Assembly: GCA_947176115.1 (NCBI GenBank)
Contig: CAMWPK010000055.1
Span: forward strand, 1 to 8,634
DNA length: 8,634 nt
Direction of reading: 5' to 3'
From: an uncultured Clostridia bacterium
GTDB lineage: Bacteria > Bacillota > Clostridia > Christensenellales > UBA3700
Shown here: positions 1-5,919 of the stretch, in pieces
Numbering within the stretch: the stretch's first letter is position 1
Layout: the number at the start of each line of letters is the position of its first letter
Notes under the pieces: generated by a model
What the model was told of the DNA's origin: nothing
The model's input: the letters and a program-made list of their open reading frames with translations, nothing else
The model's database searches: none
Position numbers and translations under genes: made by a program

Positions 1-688
1 AGTTTATGGAGTTGGCGGAAGAGAGTTTGTATCCGCCGTCAAGCAACTGCTTTTGCATTTGCTCGTCATTGAAAATTTTCTTGACTGCCGTCTGCGCATC
101 GTCGAAGTTACCTTCTATCGCGCAAACAAATACGTTGTCGCCAAGTTGCGTCATCATTTGCAACTTTTGCATATCCGACACTCCATCGGAAGGATAGAAT
201 ACTATTATGTCCGTACCCTCAACGTCCCTAAAGCCCTCCAAAGCGGCTTTGCCGGTGTCGCCGGACGTAGCTACCAATATCAACGTCTTTGCCGTTTCGC
301 CAGTTTTCTTTCTTGCGGAAGATAATAGATGAGGTAACATCGTAAGCGCCATATCCTTGAAAGCGCAAGTCGGTCCGTGCCACAATTCAAGAACGTAAAG
401 TCCGTCGTCGATGTTTACCAGCGGACATGGGTCCTCGCCGTAAAATCTTGAATACGCCTTATTAGAATAGTCGAGAAGTTCTTCATAGGTATAGTCCTCA
501 AGATACAGCGAAAGTACCTTGGCTACTCTCTCGGGATAACTCATACCGATGAGCTCGTCAAAATTCTCTTTCGTGAGTTTTGGGAACTCTTCGGGAACGA
601 AAAGTCCGCCGTCCTTTGAAAGTCCGTTGACTATGGCTTCTGCCGAACTTACTTTGATTGATTTGTTTCTGGTGCTGATGTATTTCAT
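1..688 (-). CDS. thrC: Threonine synthase, N-terminal 229 residues (3' end cut by window edge)
   Basis: Threonine synthase is a cytoplasmic PLP enzyme that converts O-phosphohomoserine to threonine, the last step of threonine synthesis. The reading frame is open from the ATG at 688 to the window edge, so the C-terminal half is missing. It begins MKYISTRNKS. The PLP-lysine segment LWHGPTCAFKDMAL spans about residues 102-115, with Lys111 the expected Schiff-base lysine. The TSGDTGKAA phosphate-binding loop is at 141-149, followed by GVSDMQKLQMMTQLG (169-183) and EGNFDDAQ (192-199). The visible part stops in the conserved SSANSIN segment. These motifs match the bacterial family closely. The start is supported by an AGGAG ribosome-binding site at 700-696, 7 nt before the ATG. 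It lies 110 bp downstream of prfA on the same strand, with no clear terminator between them, so both read-through and an own promoter are possible. No T-box (no AGGGTGG-type motif) is visible in the gap. Confidence 0.95.
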   Translation of the reverse strand, partial: MKYISTRNKSIKVSSAEAIVNGLSKDGGLFVPEEFPKLTKENFDELIGMSYPERVAKVLSLYLEDYTYEELLDYSNKAYSRFYGEDPCPLVNIDDGLYVLELWHGPTCAFKDMALTMLPHLLSSARKKTGETAKTLILVATSGDTGKAALEGFRDVEGTDIIVFYPSDGVSDMQKLQMMTQLGDNVFVCAIEGNFDDAQTAVKKIFNDEQMQKQLLDGGYKLSSANSIN

Positions 689-744
689 ATTTACACTCCT
701 CTATTAATTAAGGGTTTATTTCGTTTACTTTTTTCTTTTTATTG

Positions 745-780
745 CTTAGACTTCTATATTACGATACGCTCAAGTCTAAG
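745..780. repeat. 9-bp perfect inverted repeat in the prfA-thrC gap
   Basis: CTTAGACTT at 745-753 is the exact reverse complement of AAGTCTAAG at 772-780, separated by 18 nt. Neither strand has a T-run after the stem, so it does not look like an intrinsic terminator. The remaining gap (689-798) is AT-rich and carries the thrC ribosome-binding site. The same TTAGAC core also forms a palindrome inside the last codons of prfA (805-817). Possible roles are an operator for thrC or an mRNA hairpin between the two genes; nothing in the sequence decides this. Confidence 0.5.
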
Positions 781-798
781 TTACGTCATAAGCTCGTA

Positions 799-1869
799 TC
801 AGTCGTCTAACTTAGACAACAACGCATTCTGATTTGCAAGTTGCAAAGCCTCAATCATCTCAAATATATCTCCGTCCATAAAGCTGTCAAGACTGTAAAT
901 CGTCATGCCTATTCTGTGGTCGGTAACTCTGTTTTGAGGGAAGTTGTACGTCCTAATCTTTTCCGACCTATCTCCGCTACCTACTTGCGTCTTGCGGTTG
1001 GCGGCGTATTCGCTCTCGGCTTTGCTACTGTAATAGTCGTATAGTCTTGACTTAAGTACGCTCATTGCCTGCTCTCTGTTCTTAATTTGCGAACGCTCGT
1101 CTTGCGAGGCGACTACGATACCCGTCGGCAAGTGAGTTATACGCACGGCGCTTTCCGTCTTGTTGACGTGCTGTCCGCCCGCTCCGCTTGAACGATATGT
1201 GTCTATCTTGAGGTCTTTTTCAAGTATCTCTATCTGAATATCGGGAGCTTCGGGAAGTATTGCTACCGTCGCCGTAGACGTATGCACTCTGCCTTGCGAT
1301 TCGGTTTCAGGCACACGTTGTACCCTGTGTACTCCGCTCTCGTATTTGAGCTTAGCATACGCGCCGGTACCGCTTATCATAAAGGTGACTTCTTTTGCTC
1401 CGCCAAGTTCGGTATAGTTCATATCAATCTCTTTGACTTTCCATCTCATTCTCTCGGCATAACGCATATACATTCTTACGAGTTCCGCGCCAAAAAGACC
1501 GCCCTCTTCTCCGCCTGCTCCTGCCCTGACTTCAACGATAACGTTATTATCGTCATTGGGGTCTACCGGCAAAAGCGCAATCTTGAGGTCTTGAATTACT
1601 TGTTCCTCGTCTTTTTTTGCTTGGTTTAGTTCTTCTTTTGCAAGCGCAGTCATATCTGCGTCACTTCCGTCGTCAATTATCTCCTTGCACTCGTTGATAC
1701 TGTCTTGAAGGGCAAGATATTTTTTATAAAGTTCTATCGCAGGAGTCATTTGAGAATGTTCCTTAACAAGTTTTTGCCATCTCTCTTGGTCGGCAATAAC
1801 CTCGGGGTCGGCTATCAACTCCGTCAATTCCTCAAATTTCTTTAGCATTAACTCTAATTTTTCAAACAT
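799..1869 (-). CDS. prfA: Peptide chain release factor 1 (RF1)
   Basis: RF1 recognises UAA and UAG in the ribosomal A site and triggers release of the finished peptide in the cytoplasm. The protein is 356 residues, close to the usual length of about 355-360. The N-terminal helical domain covers roughly residues 1-105, followed by VRAGAGGEEGGLF (114-126). The stop-codon-reading tripeptide is PET at 187-189 in VQRVPETESQGR, the RF1 rather than the RF2 (SPF) version. The catalytic GGQ is at 231-233 in SSGAGGQHVN, and GSGDRSEKIRTYNFPQNRVTDHR lies near 298-319. Gln233 is the residue methylated by PrmC, which is encoded just upstream. The start has an AAGGA ribosome-binding site at 1880-1876. The gene ends in TGA, a codon RF1 itself does not read. 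The 77-bp gap to the prmC fusion contains a small repeat but no promoter I could recognise, so co-transcription with prmC is likely. Confidence 0.98.
   Translation of the reverse strand: MFEKLELMLKKFEELTELIADPEVIADQERWQKLVKEHSQMTPAIELYKKYLALQDSINECKEIIDDGSDADMTALAKEELNQAKKDEEQVIQDLKIALLPVDPNDDNNVIVEVRAGAGGEEGGLFGAELVRMYMRYAERMRWKVKEIDMNYTELGGAKEVTFMISGTGAYAKLKYESGVHRVQRVPETESQGRVHTSTATVAILPEAPDIQIEILEKDLKIDTYRSSGAGGQHVNKTESAVRITHLPTGIVVASQDERSQIKNREQAMSVLKSRLYDYYSSKAESEYAANRKTQVGSGDRSEKIRTYNFPQNRVTDHRIGMTIYSLDSFMDGDIFEMIEALQLANQNALLSKLDD
805..817. repeat. TTAGAC palindrome at the 3' end of prfA
   Basis: GTCTAA-C-TTAGAC is a perfect palindrome with 6-bp arms and a 1-nt centre. It overlaps the final codons of prfA (coding LSKLDD). 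With the inverted repeat at 745-780 it makes four copies of the TTAGAC/GTCTAA core within 75 bp. It may be fortuitous, since it is under coding constraint. Confidence 0.35.
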
Positions 1870-1894
1870 ACGCTATCCTTATTTCTTTCTTTTA

Positions 1895-1945
1895 TTGGTA
1901 GAGATTTCTTGTTGATAGAGATTTCTCGACTTCGCTCGAAATGAC
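1895..1945. repeat. Short interspersed repeat-like element between prmC and prfA
   Basis: Two 16-nt near-copies lie in tandem: TTGGTAGAGATTTCTT (1895-1910) and TTGATAGAGATTTCTC (1912-1927), 14/16 identical with a period of 17. The second copy runs into an imperfect hairpin: ATTT (1921-1924) pairs with AAAT (1939-1942), and CGA (1927-1929) with TCG (1936-1938), around CTTCGC. Read on the minus strand it starts GTCATTTCGAGCGAAG, immediately after the prmC stop codon. From memory, sequences of the form GTCATTTCGAGC...GTCGAGAAATCTC recur as short intergenic repeats in many gut bacterial genomes. That match is recollection, not a search. It lies inside the likely prmC-prfA transcript and could affect processing or stability. 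Confidence 0.5.
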
Positions 1946-1946
1946 G

Positions 1947-3767
1947 TCAGTTGATACGTTGAGCTACGATAATTCTATCTATACCTTGCAAGTCCTTAAC
2001 TACTTTGCATTCAAAGTCCTTAAGCATTTCCACGACGGCATTTGCTTGGTCTACGCCGACTTCCAAGAGAAGATATCCGCCGTCATTAAGATACTCTAGC
2101 GCGTTGTTGGCAAATACTCTGTAGAAATCCAGTCCGTCTGCTCCGCCGTCCAAGGCGATATGCGGGTCGTAATCTCTTACTTCCTTATCCAACTTGGCAA
2201 TATCTCCGCTGGGTATATACGGCGGATTTGATACGATAATATCGAACTTGCCGTCTATCGCCTCAAATTTGTCGCTGAGGATAAACGATATCTTATCTGC
2301 TACGCCGTTGACGTCCGCATTGTCTTTAGCTACGTCCAGCGCCGATTGGCTTATATCGCTTGCACTTACCTCGCAACCTGCTTCGCCTGCTATCGCTATG
2401 GCTATACATCCGCTTCCACAGCACATATCCAAAACTCTGCTACCGCCTGTCGCAAGTTCTATCGCCTTTTGCGCAAGATACTCCGTTTCCGGTCTTGGAC
2501 AAAGCACGTCGGGAGTGACGGATATGTTGTAGCCGTAAAAATCTACGCTTCCGAAAACTCTCCAAAGCGGTTCGCCCTTTTGGCGTTTCTTGGCAAACTC
2601 CACTGCCTTTTCATACTCCATTTGTCTTACGTGAGTGAGATCTGCCAATTCGCTTCGCTTGACACCGCAAGCCTCGCAGAATATCCAATCTATATCGCTC
2701 TCGTCCACTCCCTTGAGCATAGTCTTGATTTCGCTTCTTACTTTTTCGTAAGGTTTTTTGGTATCAAATCTCTTCTCAGGTATCGTGGGATCCGCGTCCA
2801 TTGCCATAACGGTTTTGAACGCCGTAATAGCGCATTCCACCATTGAATCGTCAGGCTGTTTTGTCGTCAATTTCTGCAACATAAGTCCGGGAAACTTGAA
2901 TATCCGCACGAACCAATTGTCGAACTTCGCCATAGTCTTGAGCATTTCATAACTTATTCCCATAACGATAGGGAGCAAAATTATTCTTGACGCGAAGAGT
3001 ATTACGTTCTTCCATGCGCCGAGGCTCTCCATATACGGCTCGAATATACCTACGATAGAAAATATAACTACGCTGACAAGCATAACTATAAACATAAACG
3101 TGGTACCGCACCTATCGTGTACTGTCGTCATCTTTTGCGCGTTTTCTACGGTGAGTTCCAAGCCGTGCTCGTAACAACTTATCGTCTTATGCTCTGCTCC
3201 GTGATACATATACGTACGTTTGATAGGTTTCATAAGCGTAGTCAACGCAATGTAAACGACAAATATTATTATTCTCAACAAGCCCTCGAACAATGCGTAC
3301 AGAACGGTAACGTACCAAAGAGAATTTGCCTCTTCGGAAATATACTTGGCGACAAGAGCCTTTACCCCCGTAAGAACGCCAAGTGGCAAGAAGAAAAACA
3401 GTCCTATCGCCAAGACTATGCCGAGTATGACGGAAAATACCATCATAACGTCATAGATATTGACTTTGAGTTTCTTTGCCATCCACTTTTCAAGTTTGCT
3501 CGGCTTGGCGTCATCGTCAAAGACTTCGCCTGAACGCATAAGCGTCTTCATTCCGCTTACCATAGAGTCGAAAAAGTTGAACACTCCTCTAATAAAAGGA
3601 ACGCGATAGATTTTAGGGCGTTCGCTTACAGGTTTGATATATCTACTCTCGACTACGATATTGCCTTTTTCGTCGCGTACCGCCGTAGCCATAGATTTCT
3701 CACCGCGCATCATTACGCCTTCCAATACGGCTTGACCGCCTATTTTAGATGTGTACTTTCTTGCCAT
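1947..3767 (-). CDS. prmC: DUF1385 (YqhQ-like) membrane domain fused to PrmC, release-factor glutamine methyltransferase
   Basis: This is one uninterrupted 606-residue frame with two families. Residues about 8-320 are DUF1385/COG3872 (YqhQ): KIGGQAVLEGVMMRG near the N terminus, about four hydrophobic segments (107-134, 150-179, 224-242, 255-275), and a conserved His/Cys-rich block between the second and third (YHGAEH 188-193, CYEHG 198-202, HDRCGT 217-222) that could bind metal. The biochemical role of DUF1385 is unknown to me. Residues about 340-606 are PrmC (HemK): a short helical N-terminal domain, VLCPRPETEY (421-430), SAM loop VLDMCCGSGCIAIAIA (445-460), acidic Asp471, and catalytic NPPY (514-517). 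PrmC methylates the GGQ glutamine of release factors, and prfA is the next gene downstream. The PrmC helical domain is somewhat short. Separate neighbouring DUF1385, prmC and prfA genes are common in Clostridia; here the first two are joined. The ATG fits the family N terminus but has no Shine-Dalgarno sequence; a promoter lies 9 nt upstream. Confidence 0.95.
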   Translation of the reverse strand: MARKYTSKIGGQAVLEGVMMRGEKSMATAVRDEKGNIVVESRYIKPVSERPKIYRVPFIRGVFNFFDSMVSGMKTLMRSGEVFDDDAKPSKLEKWMAKKLKVNIYDVMMVFSVILGIVLAIGLFFFLPLGVLTGVKALVAKYISEEANSLWYVTVLYALFEGLLRIIIFVVYIALTTLMKPIKRTYMYHGAEHKTISCYEHGLELTVENAQKMTTVHDRCGTTFMFIVMLVSVVIFSIVGIFEPYMESLGAWKNVILFASRIILLPIVMGISYEMLKTMAKFDNWFVRIFKFPGLMLQKLTTKQPDDSMVECAITAFKTVMAMDADPTIPEKRFDTKKPYEKVRSEIKTMLKGVDESDIDWIFCEACGVKRSELADLTHVRQMEYEKAVEFAKKRQKGEPLWRVFGSVDFYGYNISVTPDVLCPRPETEYLAQKAIELATGGSRVLDMCCGSGCIAIAIAGEAGCEVSASDISQSALDVAKDNADVNGVADKISFILSDKFEAIDGKFDIIVSNPPYIPSGDIAKLDKEVRDYDPHIALDGGADGLDFYRVFANNALEYLNDGGYLLLEVGVDQANAVVEMLKDFECKVVKDLQGIDRIIVAQRIN

Positions 3768-3776
3768 ATTACAATA

Positions 3777-3805
3777 ATTATACGCTCAAAATGAATAGTT
3801 GTCTA
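3777..3805 (-). promoter_or_regulatory. Sigma-A-like promoter placed almost on the start codon of the DUF1385-PrmC gene
   Basis: On the minus strand TAGACA (3805-3800, 5/6 match to TTGACA) is followed by a 17-nt spacer and a perfect TATAAT (3782-3777). The ATG at 3767 begins only 9 nt after the -10 box. Transcription would therefore start about 3 nt before the ATG, giving a leaderless or nearly leaderless mRNA. The 40 bp upstream of the -35 (3811-3850) contain only three G/C bases and could act as an UP element. The rest of the 109-bp gap between ligA and this gene shows no strong GC-rich terminator. Confidence 0.65.
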
Positions 3806-3876
3806 TCATTTGCTTTAATTAAAATATATATTATTTAATATTATTAAACAATTATGAGGATTTTATCAACGTTACG

Positions 3877-5829
3877 TCAAGCCTTTATCAATGCCAAAAG
3901 CGTGGCTTCGTCAATAATCTCAATACCGAGTTTTTGAGCCTTGGCAAGTTTACTTCCCGCATCTTCGCCTGCTACGACTAGATTTACAGTCTTAGAAATA
4001 CTGTCCGCTACTTCTCCGCCGTTCTGCTCAATCAACTGCTTGGCTTGCGACCTCTTGAGAGTGGGCAGTGAGCCTGTGAGCACGACTTTTTTTCCGCTCA
4101 AAGCTCCTTCGACTACTTGCTTTTGCGCAATTCTAACACCGCTCGCAAGCAGACTTTCGACCTCTTGAATATGTCTTTCGTCCGCCCAATATTCTATTAG
4201 TCCATTCGCCATAATATCCCCAAAATCGTCAATGCCTTTGAGTTCAAAATAATTGGCGCGTATTATCCCGTCCAAAGTCTTAAATTCATCAGCAAGTTGC
4301 TTGGACGCTTTTTTGCCGATATTGGCTATACCGAGCGCATAAATAAATCTATCCAAAGTGGTGTCTTTGCTCTTTTCTATAGCGCTCAATATATTACTAA
4401 CCTTTTTGTCGCCAAAACCTTCGATACCCTCAAAATCTTCTGCCTTAAGGTTGTATATATCCACGAAATGATTGAGTTTGCCTTCGTTGTAAAGCGTCTC
4501 AAAAGTCTTGTCGGATAAGCCGTCTATATCCATAGCGTCGCGCGAAGCAAAGTGCGCCATAGCCGACACTATAGCAGGAGCGCAATTCTTTGCGTTGGAG
4601 CATTTGAGAAATACGCCGTCTTCGATTACGGGCGCTCCGCAAGCCGGACATAGCGTAGGCTTTTGTACGTCAACGGAATGCTCAGTATGCTCTGCAATGC
4701 CTAAAATCTCAGGAATAACGTCATTGCTACGACGTATAAAAACTCTGCTTCCTATCTTGACGTCTTTACGGCGTATCTCGCTGATATTCGACAACGTAGC
4801 CCTGCTAACCGTCACGCCCGCAAGGTCAACCGGGTCGAGTATAGCCAGCGGATTTAGCTTGCCCGTGCGCGATACTTGCCATATCACGTCGCGAAGCGTA
4901 GTCGTAGCCTCCTGCGCGGGAAACTTAAACGCAACCGCCCACTTTGGGAATTTCTCCGTATAACCCATGTCTTCGCGGACAGACGTATCGTCAACTTTGA
5001 TAACAGCCCCGTCAATAAGAAAGTCTAGGCTATCGCGCTTTTGCTGTATCTCGTCCAAGCCGTCAATTAGTTTTTGTTTGTCGTCATACAGGTCGAATTT
5101 GTCGCTGACCTTAAACTTGTTTTGCTTCAAAAACTCAATCATATCGCTTCCTGAAGCAAAATCTTCTTCAATATAATTGACGTTGTAACATATCACTTCA
5201 AGCCGTCTGGAAGCAGTTACTTTCGGGTCAAGGTTTCGTATAGCTCCGGCTACTGCGTTGCGAGCGTTTTTGAGCGGAGTAACCCCCTCTTTTGCGTTGT
5301 ACTCGGCAAGCGCGGACAGGCGCATAATCCCCTCTCCTTGCACTTCTACTACGCCCTTATAATCAATGGATAGCGGTACGCATTTGATAGTCTTGACTTG
5401 CTCGGTGACTTCTTCGCCCTCTATGCCGTTACCTCTGGTAGACGCTCTTTCAAGTTTTCCCTCTCTGTAAAGCAGATTTATCGTCAAACCGTCAAATTTG
5501 TACTCGAGCGAGCATTTTGGCATATATCCGCGCGTCTTGACGAGTTTGTCAAGCCAATTTGACAACGCTTCTTTTGTCTGGCACTTGTCTAGAGAATACA
5601 GTCTGCCAAGGTGCTTGACGCTCTTGAAACCTTTGAGTATAACGTCGCCTACGCGTTTTGTGGGAGAATTGTCAAGGCTATAGCCAAGCTGGCTTTCCAA
5701 AGCGACAAGCTCATCGTAAAGCCTATCGTATTCCGCGTCGGCAACCGTGGGATTGTCCAACGTGTAATATTGATACGCATATTCGTTGAGCAAATCTACA
5801 AGTTCGCTCATTCTCTTGGTTTCGTTCAT
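3877..5829 (-). CDS. ligA: NAD-dependent DNA ligase LigA
   Basis: LigA seals nicks in duplex DNA using NAD, joining Okazaki fragments and finishing excision repair. The 650-residue length is normal. Domain Ia carries YYTLDNPTVADAEYDRLY (21-38). The adenylation site is KFDG at 111-114, with Lys111 the nucleophile, followed by STRGNGIEGEEVTEQVKTI. EVQGEGIMRLSALAEYN (162-178) and LKNARNAVAGAIRNLDP (186-202) complete the nucleotidyltransferase fold. The OB fold includes VSRTGKLNPLAILDPVDLAG (319-338), and the zinc finger has Cys394, Cys397, Cys410 and Cys416. Helix-hairpin-helix repeats cover about 465-545 and a BRCT domain about 575-650. The Gly usual in VGRTG is Ser here and ATLHN reads ATLSN; the active-site lysine and zinc ligands are intact. 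The ATG has AGGGAG at 5840-5835, 5 nt upstream. It follows pcrA after 90 bp, the conserved pcrA-ligA order of Firmicutes, and ends in TGA. Confidence 0.98.
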   Translation of the reverse strand: MNETKRMSELVDLLNEYAYQYYTLDNPTVADAEYDRLYDELVALESQLGYSLDNSPTKRVGDVILKGFKSVKHLGRLYSLDKCQTKEALSNWLDKLVKTRGYMPKCSLEYKFDGLTINLLYREGKLERASTRGNGIEGEEVTEQVKTIKCVPLSIDYKGVVEVQGEGIMRLSALAEYNAKEGVTPLKNARNAVAGAIRNLDPKVTASRRLEVICYNVNYIEEDFASGSDMIEFLKQNKFKVSDKFDLYDDKQKLIDGLDEIQQKRDSLDFLIDGAVIKVDDTSVREDMGYTEKFPKWAVAFKFPAQEATTTLRDVIWQVSRTGKLNPLAILDPVDLAGVTVSRATLSNISEIRRKDVKIGSRVFIRRSNDVIPEILGIAEHTEHSVDVQKPTLCPACGAPVIEDGVFLKCSNAKNCAPAIVSAMAHFASRDAMDIDGLSDKTFETLYNEGKLNHFVDIYNLKAEDFEGIEGFGDKKVSNILSAIEKSKDTTLDRFIYALGIANIGKKASKQLADEFKTLDGIIRANYFELKGIDDFGDIMANGLIEYWADERHIQEVESLLASGVRIAQKQVVEGALSGKKVVLTGSLPTLKRSQAKQLIEQNGGEVADSISKTVNLVVAGEDAGSKLAKAQKLGIEIIDEATLLALIKA

Positions 5830-5877
5830 AAACTCTCCCTCGCCACCCTTTGGCAGTTATATTTTGCCGTTTGCAAA

Positions 5878-5886
5878 TTTATATCA
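5878..5886 (-). promoter_or_regulatory. Possible extended -10 promoter for ligA
   Basis: In the pcrA-ligA gap the minus strand reads TGATATAAA, a TGn extension (5886-5884) plus TATAAA (5883-5878), about 50 nt before the ligA ATG. No good -35 lies 16-18 nt upstream. ligA is probably mainly co-transcribed from the pcrA promoter, since I see no terminator in the gap; this would be an internal supplement at most. Confidence 0.25.
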
Positions 5887-5919
5887 AAATAAGTATATCC
5901 ACGATTCTGTATTTTTAGT

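Noticed and set aside
6..325. Overlapping small plus-strand frames at the left edge
   Set aside because: The minus strand here encodes threonine synthase with its hallmark motifs, so these are antisense shadows.
689..798. T-box or riboswitch leader for thrC
   Set aside because: The gap is only 110 nt, lacks the conserved T-box sequence and any terminator hairpin with a T-run; only a simple inverted repeat is present.
2346..2846. Long plus-strand open frame (166 codons) opposite the PrmC region
   Set aside because: It lies antisense to a clearly conserved coding sequence, has no ribosome-binding site or family motif, and its translation looks like a shadow of the minus-strand gene. The same holds for the other plus-strand frames, including 1282-1629 and 7153-7602.
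3834..3848. Terminator after ligA
   Set aside because: TTTAAT-N3-ATTAAA is a pure A/T stem of 6 bp without GC pairs, too weak to call; the AT-rich tract fits better as an upstream element of the promoter at 3777-3805.
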